The notes under the pieces were generated by a model, which made no database searches, was not told where the DNA came from, and was given only the letters and a program-made list of their open reading frames with translations. Positions 24,401-32,599 of a stretch of DNA of 64,000 nt are shown one piece after another; position 1 is the stretch's first letter, and each line of letters begins with the position of its first letter. The position numbers and the translations under genes are program-made. This DNA comes from Streptomyces sp. LUP47B (GTDB lineage: Bacteria > Actinomycetota > Actinomycetes > Streptomycetales > Streptomycetaceae): NCBI RefSeq assembly GCF_001746295.1, contig NZ_MJAH01000006.1, positions 532,187-596,186 of the forward strand. Direction: 5' to 3'.

Positions 24401-26397
24401 CAGGCCTCGCGCTGCTCGTCCAGGTAGGACAGGACGTTGTCCGCCGCCCACGCGTCCAGGCCCGCGGCAAGGAGTCGCAGGCGGGCGTCCTCCTTGGACA
24501 GGGAGCCGACCTCGCGGAGGAACGCGCCCACCGCGCGGCCCAGTTCGAGGGGACGGCCCAGCTGGTCGCCCTTCCAGAAGGGGAGCCTGCCGGGGACGCC
24601 GGGGGCGGGGGAGACCAGGACGCGGTCGCGGGTGATGTCCTCGATGCGCCAGGAGCTGGTGCCGAGCGTGAAGACGTCACCGACGCGGGACTCGTAGACC
24701 ATCTCCTCGTCGAGTTCGCCGACCCTTCCGCCTCCCTTCTTGGGGTCGGAGCCGGCCAGGAAGACGCCGAAGAGGCCGCGGTCGGGAATGGTGCCGCCGG
24801 AGGTGACGGCGAGGCGCTGGGCGCCGGGACGGCCGGTGATGGTGCCGGCGATGCGGTCCCAGACCACGCGCGGGCGCAGTTCGGCGAAGGCGTCGGAGGG
24901 GTAGCGGCCGGCGAGCATGTCGAGGACCGCGGTGAAGGCGGACTCGGGGAGGGCGGCGAACGGGGCCGCCCTTCGGACCGTGGCGAGGAGGTCGTCGAGC
25001 TGCCAGGTGTCCATCGCGGTCATCGCGACGACCTGCTGGGCGAGGACGTCCAAGGGGTTGGCGGGGACCTTGAGGGACTCGATGGAGCCGGTGCGCATGC
25101 GTTCCGTGACGACCGCTGCCTGGACCAGGTCGCCCCGGTACTTCGGGAAGACCACGCCGGTGGAGACTGCGCCGACCTGGTGGCCGGCGCGGCCGACGCG
25201 TTGCAGGCCGGAGGCCACGGACGGGGGCGACTCGACCTGGATGACGAGGTCCACCGCGCCCATGTCGATGCCGAGTTCCAGGCTGGAGGTGGCCACCACG
25301 GCGGGGAGGCGGCCCGCTTTGAGGTCCTCCTCGACCAGGGCGCGCTGCTCCTTGGAGACCGAGCCGTGATGGGCGCGGGCGATGACCTGGGGTGCGCCCT
25401 GGGCCGCGCCTGAACCACCCATGAGTTCGGCCGGGGCGTGGTGTTCGTCCAGGGGCTCACCGGTGGCACGCTCGTAGGCGATCTCGTTGAGGCGGTTGCA
25501 GAGGCGTTCCGCGAGGCGGCGGGAGTTCGCGAAGACGATCGTGGAGCGGTGGGACTGGACGAGGTCGGCGATGCGCTCCTCCACATGGGGCCAGATGGAG
25601 GGGCGTTCCGCGCCTTCGTTGCCCTCGGCGACCGGGGATCCGCCCAGTTCGCCGAGGTCTTCCACCGGGACCACGACCGAGAGGTCGAACTCCTTGCCGG
25701 ACTTCGGCTGAACGATCTCCACCTTGCGCTGGGGGGAGAGGTAGCGCGCGATCTCGTCCACCGGGCGGACCGTGGCGGAGAGGCCGATGCGGCGGGCCGG
25801 CTTCGGGAGGAGTTCGTCGAGGCGCTCCAGGGAGAGGGCCAGGTGTGCCCCGCGCTTGGTGCCGGCCACGGCGTGGACCTCGTCGAGGATCACCGTCTCG
25901 ATGCCGGTCAGCGCGTCGCGGGTCGCCGACGTCAGCATCAGGAACAGGGATTCCGGGGTGGTGATCAGGATGTCCGGAGGACGGGTGGAGAGGGCTCGGC
26001 GCTCGGCTGGAGGGGTGTCGCCGGAGCGGATGCCCACCTTGACCTCGGGCTCGGGGAGGCCGAGGCGGACGGATTCCTGGCGGATGCCGGTGAGGGGGCT
26101 GCGGAGGTTGCGCTCCACGTCGACGGCGAGCGCCTTGAGGGGAGAGACGTACAGGACTCGGCAGCGCTTCTTGGGGTCCGCGGGTGGGGGTGTGGAGGCC
26201 AGCTGGTCCAGGGCGGCGAGGAAGGCGGCCAGGGTCTTGCCGGAGCCGGTAGGGGCGACGACGAGTACGTCCGAGCCCTCTGCGATGGCCTGCCACGCGC
26301 CGGCCTGGGCGGTGGTGGGCGCGTCGAAGGCACCCGTGAACCATCCGCGGGTGGCGGGTGAGAAGCCGTTCAGGGCTCGGTGTGCTGGGCTGACCAT
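21457..26397 (-). CDS. lhr: Lhr, large DNA-repair helicase with C-terminal AlkZ-like region
   Basis: A 1646-residue superfamily-2 3'-5' DNA helicase. The Lhr-Core (about residues 1-850) shows Walker A APTGSGKT, DEVHAV, SATVRP, the motif V segment TSSLELGIDMG and motif VI QRVGRAGH. The Lhr-specific C-terminal half has tandem winged helices related to AlkZ/YcaQ glycosylases, and homologous C-terminal domains have been reported to act on uracil in DNA. Residues about 1405-1535 form a Gly/Pro/Asp/Ser-rich, low-complexity insertion. The ATG at 26397 sits 6 nt behind CAGGAT with a damage-type element upstream (see promoter), so a leaderless, damage-inducible mRNA is likely. Upstream in-frame starts exist but lie across the promoter. 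Its 3' end is duplicated in the downstream spacer. Confidence 0.92.
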   Translation of the reverse strand: MVSPAHRALNGFSPATRGWFTGAFDAPTTAQAGAWQAIAEGSDVLVVAPTGSGKTLAAFLAALDQLASTPPPADPKKRCRVLYVSPLKALAVDVERNLRSPLTGIRQESVRLGLPEPEVKVGIRSGDTPPAERRALSTRPPDILITTPESLFLMLTSATRDALTGIETVILDEVHAVAGTKRGAHLALSLERLDELLPKPARRIGLSATVRPVDEIARYLSPQRKVEIVQPKSGKEFDLSVVVPVEDLGELGGSPVAEGNEGAERPSIWPHVEERIADLVQSHRSTIVFANSRRLAERLCNRLNEIAYERATGEPLDEHHAPAELMGGSGAAQGAPQVIARAHHGSVSKEQRALVEEDLKAGRLPAVVATSSLELGIDMGAVDLVIQVESPPSVASGLQRVGRAGHQVGAVSTGVVFPKYRGDLVQAAVVTERMRTGSIESLKVPANPLDVLAQQVVAMTAMDTWQLDDLLATVRRAAPFAALPESAFTAVLDMLAGRYPSDAFAELRPRVVWDRIAGTITGRPGAQRLAVTSGGTIPDRGLFGVFLAGSDPKKGGGRVGELDEEMVYESRVGDVFTLGTSSWRIEDITRDRVLVSPAPGVPGRLPFWKGDQLGRPLELGRAVGAFLREVGSLSKEDARLRLLAAGLDAWAADNVLSYLDEQREACGHVPDDRTIVVERFRDELGDWRVVVHSPFGAQVHAPWALALGAKLSERYGMDAQVMHADDGIVLRLPDADMMSLDLLDREPTRSGTEYDAEQAPVGAADVVFDKGEVNQVVTDQVGGSALFASRFRECAARALLLPRRNPGKRTPLWQQRQRASQLLQVASEFGSFPIVLEAVRECLQDVFDVPGLVELMGDLESRRVRLVEVTTPEPSPFARSLLFGYVAQFLYEGDSPLAERRAAALSLDSRLLAELLGQAELRELLDAEVLTELERELQWLTEDRRVKDAEGVADILRVLGPLTDAELAERGAEPQWAQELAGARRAIKVRVAGADHWAAIEDAGRLRDALGTALPVGVPEAFTEPVKDPLGDLLARYARTHGPFTSATVAARFGLGTAVTEGALQRLAASGRVVQGEFHPAGIGQEWCDATVLRRLRRRSLAALRHELEPVPPPALAQFLPQWQHIGKGHSLRGIDGLVRAVEQLQGASVPASALEKLVLPSRVTNYTQAMLDELTAAGEIVWAGAGALPGKDGWVSLYLADAAPLLLPPPHPLELTALHQSVLDALTGGYGLFFRQIADQVRATTHPDATDPQLADAVWDLAWSGRLTNDTLTPMRSLLGSGRTAGSTAHRAKRTIPRGRYGSLTAAARPASRTGPPTVAGRWSLLPAREADPTVRAHALARTLLDRHGVVTRGAVSAEGVEGGFSATYRILSAFEDSGQARRGYVVEGLGAAQFAMDGAVDRLRAVSNARDRGEPVPDSGTPDIWDSGSVPETPNGLAQGDLANEDWDWTRAFDNPDGPGPGSGPDFTAGSPSPASRDEYISPRDYPPQPTPQHWQATPGYGSSFGSRRNNSSDASRAVVLAAADPANAYGAALPWPDPPTEAGHKPGRKAGSLVVLVDGELTLYMERGGKTLLAWPSAPDTTPTDDPRLHTAAESLAAAAKAGSLGTVTVERINGTSALTSPLGTLLETAGFIATPRGLRLRA

Positions 26398-26403
26398 GCG
26401 TCC

Positions 26404-26426
26404 ATCCTGCACCCCGGGACTGACAA
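26404..26426 (-). promoter_or_regulatory. RecA-NDp (PafBC-type) promoter candidate for lhr
   Basis: On the - strand: TTGTCAGTC (26426-26418), exactly 8 bp, CAGGAT (26409-26404), then GGACGC and ATG. The -35-like element matches tTGTCRgtg at eight of nine positions. Confidence 0.68.
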
Positions 26427-26574
26427 TGCCCCTGATCTGCGGGTTGCCCCCAGTGGTTGAGCGGGGGACGCCTGCGGCGGTTGACCGGCGATGATGCCCG
26501 CGGCGACGGTGGGGGTGCCCGTCCTCGCTGCCTTGATCCACTCAGGGCGCGGGGCACCGCGTGACAATGGACGC

Positions 26575-27426
26575 ATGGCGGGTTTCGGGGAGCGGGCGCG
26601 GCACTGGCGGTATGCCGAGTTGCCCGACGTTGACCTGCTGCGAGCCCGGTATGTGCGGAAGACGTTCGTGCGGCATACGCATGAGCACTTTGTGATCGCC
26701 GCCATCGCGGACGGGGTGGAGGTCTTTCATCATCGGGGGGCCGATCAGTACGCGGGGGCCGGTGCCCTTGCGCTGGTCAACCCCGACACGGCTCATACGG
26801 GGCGGGCTGGGGTCCCTGAGGGATGGCGGTACGGGGCCGTGTATCCGTCGCCCGAGGTGGTGGCCGGCATCGCGGCTGAGACCACTTCGCTGCGGGGCAC
26901 GCCCGGATTCGTGCGGCCGGTGCTCGACGATCCGTATGCGGTGGGGTTGGTGCATCAGGTTCTGCGGGCCGCGGATGAGGGCAACGCGCTGGCCGCCGAC
27001 ACGTTGTTGCGGGTCGCCGTGACGCGGTTGCTGCGGGTGAACGGCGGGACGTTGCCGCAACGGGATGTGCGGAGCGCGGGCGCTCGGATCGCTGTACGCG
27101 CGCGTGCCGTGCTGGAGGAGCGGATGGCCGCGCCGCCGACTCTGGAGCAGCTGGCCGCTGATCTCGGGGTCGGTCCCTTCGCGTTGCTGCGTGCTTTTCG
27201 GGGTGTCTACGGGATGCCGCCGCACACCTGGCTGACCAATGCCCGGGTGCGGCGGGCTCGGCGGTTGCTGGATGCGGGGGCCGGCCCGGCCTCGGCCGCC
27301 GTCGAAGTGGGGTTTACGGACCAGTCTCATCTGAACCGGCATTTCACACGGATCGTGGGTGTGCCTCCGGGGGCCTATCAGCGGGAGCGCAAGAACGTAC
27401 AAGACCGCCCGGGCGGTTGCTCCTAG
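26575..27426 (+). CDS. AraC-family transcriptional regulator
   Basis: A 283-residue regulator with an N-terminal cupin-like sensing domain (about residues 20-105; RHTHEHFVIAAI and LVNPDTAHTG) and a C-terminal double HTH of the AraC type (about 185-275; LEQLAADLGVGPFALLRAFRGVYGMPPHTWLTNARVRRARRLL and the second helix pair FTDQSHLNRHFTRIVGVPPGAY). It is divergent from lhr and directly ahead of azlCD on the same strand, an arrangement typical of regulators of AzlCD exporters, so amino acid export is the likely target. The ATG at 26575 lies 6 nt behind a GACAAT hexamer, suggesting a leaderless mRNA. The inducer is unknown. Confidence 0.88.
   Translation: MAGFGERARHWRYAELPDVDLLRARYVRKTFVRHTHEHFVIAAIADGVEVFHHRGADQYAGAGALALVNPDTAHTGRAGVPEGWRYGAVYPSPEVVAGIAAETTSLRGTPGFVRPVLDDPYAVGLVHQVLRAADEGNALAADTLLRVAVTRLLRVNGGTLPQRDVRSAGARIAVRARAVLEERMAAPPTLEQLAADLGVGPFALLRAFRGVYGMPPHTWLTNARVRRARRLLDAGAGPASAAVEVGFTDQSHLNRHFTRIVGVPPGAYQRERKNVQDRPGGCS
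27404..27417 (+). promoter_or_regulatory. 14-bp palindrome, candidate operator for azlCD
   Basis: ACCGCCCGGGCGGT is a perfect palindrome ending 6 bp before TAGCGT (27424-27429), a -10-like hexamer that ends 7 nt before the azlC GTG. It lies inside the last codons of the AraC gene, whose TAG stop is part of the hexamer. Palindromes of this shape are common TetR or AraC targets, but chance in GC-rich coding DNA is a real alternative. Confidence 0.4.
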
Positions 27427-27436
27427 CGTCCGAGGC

Positions 27437-28171
27437 GTGGCAGAAGAACAGACAGCGCTCACAGATACGCACGCCGATGGAGGCAGGCCGGACGCCTCCG
27501 TCGTACGGGACGCCCTCGGGGTCGGGGTGGCCGTCGGACTGTCCGGGTTCGCCTTCGGGGTGACTTCGGCCGGCAGCGGGCTCACGCTGACGCAGACCTG
27601 TGCGCTGAGCCTCCTGGTGTTCACCGGTGCGTCCCAGTTCGCGCTCGTAGGAGCGCTCGCGGCCGGCGGAGGCGATGTTGCAGCGGTCGCCGGGGCCTTC
27701 TTCCTGGGGGCGCGCAACGCCTTCTACGGGCTGCGGCTGTCGCAGTTGCTCGCCCTCCCGCGCGTGCTGCGTCCCTTTGCCGCCCAGTGGGTCATCGACG
27801 AGACGGCGGCTGTCTCGCTGGCTCAGCCCACGCGGCGCAGTGCGCGCATCGGGTTCGCCGTCACGGGGCTGAGTCTGTACGTGCTGTGGAATCTGACGAC
27901 CTTGCTGGGAGCCTTGGGGGCCGACGCGATCGGGGACACCCGTGCGTGGGGGCTGGACGCGGCCGGGCCCGCCGTCTTTCTGGCCCTTCTGGCGCCCATG
28001 GTGAAGAGCGGCACCGAGCGGGTTGTGGCCGGGCTCGCCGTGCTGCTGGGGCTCGGGCTGCTTCCTGTGCTGCCCGCCGGGGTGCCGGTGCTGGCGGCCG
28101 CTCTTGCCGCGCCTCTTGTCCTGTGGGTGCGAGGACGTCGTGAGCGGGCGCGAGGGGAGGAGGGACGGTGA
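27437..28171 (+). CDS. azlC: AzlC-family branched-chain amino acid exporter, large subunit
   Basis: A 244-residue integral membrane protein with about seven hydrophobic segments and the AzlC signature around SGFAFGVTSAGSGLTLTQT, FTGASQFALVG and FFLGARNAFYGL. AzlC pairs with AzlD to export branched-chain or other hydrophobic amino acids. The GTG at 27437 is 7 nt behind TAGCGT and is probably leaderless. The stop overlaps the azlD start by 4 bp (GTGA), so the two are co-translated. An AraC-type regulator is immediately upstream. Confidence 0.9.
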   Translation: MAEEQTALTDTHADGGRPDASVVRDALGVGVAVGLSGFAFGVTSAGSGLTLTQTCALSLLVFTGASQFALVGALAAGGGDVAAVAGAFFLGARNAFYGLRLSQLLALPRVLRPFAAQWVIDETAAVSLAQPTRRSARIGFAVTGLSLYVLWNLTTLLGALGADAIGDTRAWGLDAAGPAVFLALLAPMVKSGTERVVAGLAVLLGLGLLPVLPAGVPVLAAALAAPLVLWVRGRRERARGEEGR

Positions 28172-28476
28172 ACGTCTGGATCGCCATCGGCGCCACCGCT
28201 CTCGGTTGTTACGCCGTCAAGCTCCTCGGGCTGCTCGTGCCCGCCGGAATTCTCGATCGGCCTCTGGTGAGGCGCCTTGCCGCATTGCTGCCGGTGGCGC
28301 TACTGGCCGCGCTCACCGCGCAGCAGACCTTCGCCGACGGGCGGGTGCCGGTGCTCGACGCCCGGGCCGCGGGGCTTGCCGCGGCCGCCGTCGCACTGCT
28401 CCTGCGGGCGCCGTTCCTGCTCGTGGTAGCGGCCGCAGTGGTCGTGACGGCGGGGGTGCGGGCCGTCGGGGGGTGA
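28168..28476 (+). CDS. azlD: AzlD-family branched-chain amino acid exporter, small subunit
   Basis: A 102-residue membrane protein with four hydrophobic helices and the family pattern GCYAVKLLG near the start and RLAALLPVALLAALTAQQTF in the middle. It is the small partner of AzlC and is translationally coupled to it. The size is normal for AzlD. Downstream begins a long G-rich repetitive stretch with no gene. Confidence 0.9.
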   Translation: MNVWIAIGATALGCYAVKLLGLLVPAGILDRPLVRRLAALLPVALLAALTAQQTFADGRVPVLDARAAGLAAAAVALLLRAPFLLVVAAAVVVTAGVRAVGG

Positions 28477-29177
28477 CGGCGGTGGAGGGTGGGCCATGGA
28501 GGGTCGTTGCGGCGGGGCTCGGCCGTGCGGGCGTGGCGGTGGAGGCTGGGGTCAGGGGTCAGGGGTCATGGGGTTATGGGGGGCGGCGGGGGTCCGGCCC
28601 ATCGGGTCCGTGGCCGGTGGGGGTCCGGCCATGGGGGCGTGGCGGTGGAGGTCCGACCATGGAGGGGCGTGGCGGTGGAGCTCGGATGCTCATGCGGCCT
28701 GACGGCCGGGGGCGGCCCTGCGGGTGCTGAGGTGGACGTCCGGCCACGGAGGGTCGTGGTGGCGGAGGTTGGGTCATGTGGTTGTGGCGGCGGAGCTCGG
28801 TCCATGGGGCCTGATGGCGGGAGTCGGCCATGCGGGTGCTGCGGCGGGGGTCCGGACATGGAGGATCGTGGTGGCGGAGGTTGGGTCATGGGGTTGTGGC
28901 GGCGCAGCTCGGCCCATGCGGCCTGACGGCGGGAGTCGGCCGTACTTGCGCTGCGGTGGACGTCCGGACATGGAGGGCGATGGCGGCGGGGTTCCGGGCC
29001 ATCGGGTCCGTCGCAGGGGAAGTTTCGGCCATGCGGATGTGACGGCGGAGGTTCGGAGCTCAGGGACCTGAGACGTCGCCGTCAGGTGCGTGCTGGTGTG
29101 GCCGTCGTACGGCGTGGCGGAGCTGGGACGCCTCGACGCGGTCGTCGCCCAGGCCGGAATCTGCCCTCTGGAGCGGC
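28477..29177. repeat. Gene-free minisatellite region with 112-bp tandem units
   Basis: 701 bp between azlD and the convergent prenyltransferase-like gene. Clear units begin with GTCCGG at 28738, 28850 and 28962 (period 112 bp), sharing CGTGGTGGCGGAGGTTGGGTC, GTTGTGGCGGCG and CTGA(T/C)GGCGGGAGTCGGCC. Shorter or decayed copies begin at about 28592, 28622 and 28651. The + strand is strongly G-rich and poor in C. Open frames through it encode only Pro/Arg- or Gly-rich low-complexity peptides without ribosome sites, so I read no gene here. Confidence 0.85.
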
Positions 29178-30122
29178 TCAGCCCACCTCGCGGCCGTACG
29201 CCCGCAGTGTGCGCAGGGCCTCGATCGTCGCCATGGGGCGCGCTTCGAGGGCCGTGGACGGTGCCCACTGGCGTCGGCGGACCGGCCAGCCGCCGTCCTC
29301 CTGCTGCTCGGCGGCGAGGTGGTCCAGCGATCGGGACATCTCGGTGTCGGTGAACCACGCGCGCGCGAGGGAGCCCGGCGTCTTCGCGTAGTCGTGCGGG
29401 AAGTGGTGCTCGGCCGGGCCGTAACCGGGGGAGACGGGGAACGCCTCGAGGTTCGAGGGGTCCAGCGCGGCCAGACGTTGCTCGCGCACCAGTCGGCCGA
29501 GACGGTCGGCGGCCGCCTCCGCGCGCGGGCGGTCGGGTACGGAGTCCAGGAAGGTCACGGCGGCCTGGATCTCATGCGGGTGGGACACCTGGAGGGACTC
29601 CACCGCCTGCCAGCAGAAGTCCGTGGCCCGGAACAGCCAGGCGTGCCACACGTCATTGCGGTGCAGCAGACCGACCACGGGACCGGTGGTGAGCAGATCG
29701 CTCGGCGGGCCGTCCACGACCGGCATGAAGGGGGCCGTCGGATAGCCGCGCTGGACGGGAGTGACCGCCGGCAGGGCGCCGTCCGGAGTGGACACGGAGG
29801 TCAGATACCGGCACACGCGCTCCACGCGCTGTCCGCCGCAGCGTCCGACGGCGTCCAGGACCCGCAGGGCGTGACCGGTGTGCAGGGGCTGGCTGACCGG
29901 ACCCCGCAGATCGGGCTCCAGCGCGTGACCGTACCCACCGTCGGCGTTGCGGTACGCCTCCAGGGCCGTCTCCACCGGATCGGGGCCGGCGTTCAGGAAG
30001 TGGTACGCGAACAGACGCTGTTCCAGCACGCGCGCGGTGAGCCAGACAAGGTGCTCGGCGCGGAAGAGCGGGGAGTGCGCCGGTGGCGTCTGGGGGAGTG
30101 GGGAAGCTCCTGTTTCGGGCAT
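29178..30122 (-). CDS. Prenyltransferase/squalene-oxidase repeat (alpha-toroid) protein
   Basis: A 314-residue soluble protein that looks like the alpha/alpha-toroid fold of prenyltransferases and terpene cyclases. QW-like motifs are visible at ALEAYRNADGGYGHALEPD (about residues 52-70) and LAAEQQEDGGWPVRRR (about 272-287). There is no cyclase DxDD or catalytic zinc motif that I can identify, so the activity is unknown and a structural or binding role is possible. The ATG at 30122 follows TACGGT by 7 nt on the - strand, suggesting a leaderless mRNA. It is divergent from the DUF3046 gene and not obviously linked to azlCD. Confidence 0.72.
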   Translation of the reverse strand: MPETGASPLPQTPPAHSPLFRAEHLVWLTARVLEQRLFAYHFLNAGPDPVETALEAYRNADGGYGHALEPDLRGPVSQPLHTGHALRVLDAVGRCGGQRVERVCRYLTSVSTPDGALPAVTPVQRGYPTAPFMPVVDGPPSDLLTTGPVVGLLHRNDVWHAWLFRATDFCWQAVESLQVSHPHEIQAAVTFLDSVPDRPRAEAAADRLGRLVREQRLAALDPSNLEAFPVSPGYGPAEHHFPHDYAKTPGSLARAWFTDTEMSRSLDHLAAEQQEDGGWPVRRRQWAPSTALEARPMATIEALRTLRAYGREVG

Positions 30123-30202
30123 GCGTCAGACCGTAGGACGGAAAGCGTTCTCGGTAAGCGGTCCCGGCCGAGGCCCACCCTCAGGGGCGGGATACTGGAG
30201 TC

Positions 30203-30397
30203 ATGCGGTTGACGGTCTTCTGGCAGCGGATGGCGGAACACTTCGGTCCGGGGTACGCCGACACCTTCGCGCGCGATCACGTGATGACGGAGCTCGGCGG
30301 GCGCACGGTGCACGAGGCGCTGGACGCCGGCTGGGACGCCAAGGACGTGTGGCGCGTGGTCTGCACCGTCATGAACGTTCCGGCCGAGAGACACTGA
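30203..30397 (+). CDS. DUF3046 small protein
   Basis: A 64-residue actinobacterial DUF3046 protein (MRLTVFWQRMAEHFG...YADTFARDHVM...LGGRTVHEALDAG...VWRVVCTVMNVP). The family is conserved next to recA in actinomycetes and has no known function. It is small, acidic and basic in blocks, with no membrane segment. A GATACT hexamer ends 6 nt before the ATG. It is followed 124 bp later by the AI-2E-type gene, which has its own promoter. Confidence 0.9.
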   Translation: MRLTVFWQRMAEHFGPGYADTFARDHVMTELGGRTVHEALDAGWDAKDVWRVVCTVMNVPAERH

Positions 30398-30492
30398 GGC
30401 GGCGTGGACGTTCCGAGAAGAAGTGCCGATCGGGCGTGAACATCTCACGAAACAGGCACTGACCGGTCACGAAGATCGCAGGACGGCGCCGA

Positions 30493-30515
30493 TTGTCAGT
30501 CGCGTGGGCGAGACT
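30493..30515 (+). promoter_or_regulatory. RecA-NDp (PafBC-type) promoter candidate for the AI-2E gene
   Basis: TTGTCAGTC (30493-30501), exactly 8 bp, GAGACT (30510-30515), then 6 nt to the GTG. The upstream element is identical to that of lhr and differs from recA at one base. The -10 is weaker than at recA. Confidence 0.6.
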
Positions 30516-30521
30516 TGCTCC

Positions 30522-31787
30522 GTGGCACCCACTGACGAGTCCGGGCAGGCAGCCCAGCACGCATCTCCGCTCGGCACGACGCCGCCCACCCGGCCCCCGG
30601 CCGACGGCGCCGGGCCGAACGCCCGCATGCCGCGCTGGCTGCCGCGCGCCATGGTGCTCGCGCTCGCCCTCATCGCCGTGTTCCAGCTCGGCAGTTGGGC
30701 CTTCCACCAGCTGATAGGCCTGCTCACCAACATTCTCATCGCGTTCTTCCTGGCCCTGGCCATCGAACCCGCGGTGAGCAAGATGGCGGCGCGCGGCATG
30801 CGCAGGGGGCTCGCGGCTTTCTTCGTCTTCTTCGCGGTGCTGATCGTGGCCGCCGGCTTCGTCACGCTGCTCGGTTCCATGCTCGCGGGCCAGATCATCA
30901 AGATCGTCGAGGACTTCCCGGACTACCTCGACTCCGTCATCGCCTGGATCAACGGACACTTCCACACCGATCTGAAGCGGGTGGACGTCCAGGAGGGCCT
31001 GCTGCGCTCCGACTGGCTGCGCAACTACGTGCAGAACAGCGCCACCGGCGTCCTGGACGTCTCCGCCCAGGTCCTCGGCGGGCTCTTCCAGTTGCTGACG
31101 ATCGGGCTGTTCTCGTTCTACTTCGCGGCGGACGGCCCGCGACTGCGCCGCGCGATCTGCTCCGTCCTGCCGCCCGCCCGCCAGACCGAGGTGCTGCGCG
31201 CGTGGGAGATCGCCGTGGACAAGACCGGCGGCTACATCTACTCGCGCGGTCTGATGGCCCTCGTCTCCGGAGTCGCGCACTTCATCCTGCTCCAGGCCCT
31301 GGACGTGCCGTACGCGCCCGTGCTCGCCGTCTGGGTCGGCCTGGTCTCCCAGTTCATCCCGACCATCGGCACCTATCTCGCGGGCGCCCTGCCCATGCTG
31401 ATCGCCTTCACGGTCAATCCCTGGTACGCGCTGTGGGTGCTGGTCTTCGTGGTGATCTACCAGCAGTTCGAGAACTACGTGCTGCAGCCCAAGCTGACTT
31501 CGAAGACCGTCGACATCCACCCCGCGGTCGCCTTCGGCTCGGTCATCGCGGGCACCGCCCTCCTCGGCGCGGTCGGCGCCCTGATCGCCATCCCGGCGGT
31601 CGCCACGCTGCAGGCGTTCCTGGGGGCGTACGTGAAGCGGTACGACGTCACCGACGACCCCCGCGTCCATGGGCACCGGAAGCGGGGCGAGGGGCCCTCA
31701 CCGGCCACGCGCGTGCGTGCGCTGTGGGAGCGGCGGCGGCCAGGAACCCAGGCATCGGGCGACGGTGACGGTGACGGCTCGTCCTGA
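30522..31787 (+). CDS. AI-2E/PerM-family transporter
   Basis: A 421-residue membrane protein of the AI-2E transporter (UPF0118) family, with about seven to eight helices and the typical central soluble stretch (VEDFPDYLDSVIAWINGHF). The C-terminal motif GLVSQFIPTIGTYLAGALP and the segment following QQFENYVLQPKLTSKTVDIHP are diagnostic. Family members export AI-2 or other small solutes; the substrate here is unknown. The GTG at 30522 is chosen because it lies 6 nt behind the -10-like GAGACT. The upstream in-frame ATG would start inside the promoter. The damage-type element and the closeness to recA suggest damage induction. An Asp/Gly-rich C-terminal tail follows the last helix. Confidence 0.88.
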   Translation: MAPTDESGQAAQHASPLGTTPPTRPPADGAGPNARMPRWLPRAMVLALALIAVFQLGSWAFHQLIGLLTNILIAFFLALAIEPAVSKMAARGMRRGLAAFFVFFAVLIVAAGFVTLLGSMLAGQIIKIVEDFPDYLDSVIAWINGHFHTDLKRVDVQEGLLRSDWLRNYVQNSATGVLDVSAQVLGGLFQLLTIGLFSFYFAADGPRLRRAICSVLPPARQTEVLRAWEIAVDKTGGYIYSRGLMALVSGVAHFILLQALDVPYAPVLAVWVGLVSQFIPTIGTYLAGALPMLIAFTVNPWYALWVLVFVVIYQQFENYVLQPKLTSKTVDIHPAVAFGSVIAGTALLGAVGALIAIPAVATLQAFLGAYVKRYDVTDDPRVHGHRKRGEGPSPATRVRALWERRRPGTQASGDGDGDGSS

Positions 31788-31798
31788 GGGCGCCGGGC

Positions 31799-32599
31799 TC
31801 AGTAGGCGAGGGCGGCCCACACCCCGGCGACGATGACGGCTGTGACGTAGCAGCCGATCGCCGCGTACAGGATCCGTCGCCGTAGCGGTTCGCTCCAGGG
31901 CGTGCGGGACAGCAGCCAGACCAGCGCGGGCAGGACCAGGACCGCGTGCAGGCTCACGCCGTGCAGTGGCTTGAGCGGGGCGGTCGAGTGGTAGGCCGCC
32001 TCCTGGTGGCCGGTGCGGGTGAGGACGACACCGCGCGCGATCATCGCGGCACCCGAGGCGAGCGCGACGAGCAGGATCGCGAACCCGGACCGCACCGCGA
32101 GGTCCATCCCCGCCGGGCCCGAGGGCCGGTGACGGAAGGAGTCGACCGCGAAGACCGTCAGCAGCACCACCAGGACACCGCCGCCCACCGCGAGCGTCAT
32201 GGACACCGCCGTGTCGAAGGGCGTCTCCATGTCGAGGTGCGAGGGCACCCCGCGCCACGCCTGGAGGGTGATGCCGCCGACCTCCACCACACAGTCGGCC
32301 GCGAAGACCGCGAGCAGCAGGGCGCGCAGCCGGGGTCCGACACGCAGATACGACGTGACCCAGGCGACCGCGATCAGGGTCACCCCGAAGGACACCCCGA
32401 ACGTCACCGGCTTGCGCCAGGAGACCGGCCCGTCCCAGGGGCCGCCGTCCACGGCGAACACCACCAGGTGCGCGAGCCCGGAGAGGACCAGGAGGACACC
32501 GGTGGCGTGGCAGAGACGCTCCACGCGGCGTCCGTCGCGGGCCCGCGGCACCGACGTCCGTGCAGGCGCCGCGGGCGCTTCCGTCGGGACCGGGTCCAT
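31799..32599 (-). CDS. Integral membrane protein of unknown function
   Basis: A 266-residue protein with about seven hydrophobic helices (for example HATGVLLVLSGLAHLVVFAV, VTFGVSFGVTLIAVAWV, TLAVGGGVLVVLLTVFAV, VRSGFAILLVALASGAAMIA and the last near the C-terminus). No family is recognised. The ATG overlaps the stop of the upstream small membrane gene (ATGA), so the two are translated together and may form a complex. It ends 11 bp from the convergent AI-2E gene. Confidence 0.78.
   Translation of the reverse strand: MDPVPTEAPAAPARTSVPRARDGRRVERLCHATGVLLVLSGLAHLVVFAVDGGPWDGPVSWRKPVTFGVSFGVTLIAVAWVTSYLRVGPRLRALLLAVFAADCVVEVGGITLQAWRGVPSHLDMETPFDTAVSMTLAVGGGVLVVLLTVFAVDSFRHRPSGPAGMDLAVRSGFAILLVALASGAAMIARGVVLTRTGHQEAAYHSTAPLKPLHGVSLHAVLVLPALVWLLSRTPWSEPLRRRILYAAIGCYVTAVIVAGVWAALAY

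Noticed and set aside
28738..29050. 112-bp repeats considered as a CRISPR array
   Set aside because: Whole units repeat without a short repeat plus unique spacers, and no cas genes are present.
28490..29170. Short open frames on both strands in the minisatellite
   Set aside because: Low-complexity products, no ribosome sites, frames shift between repeat units.
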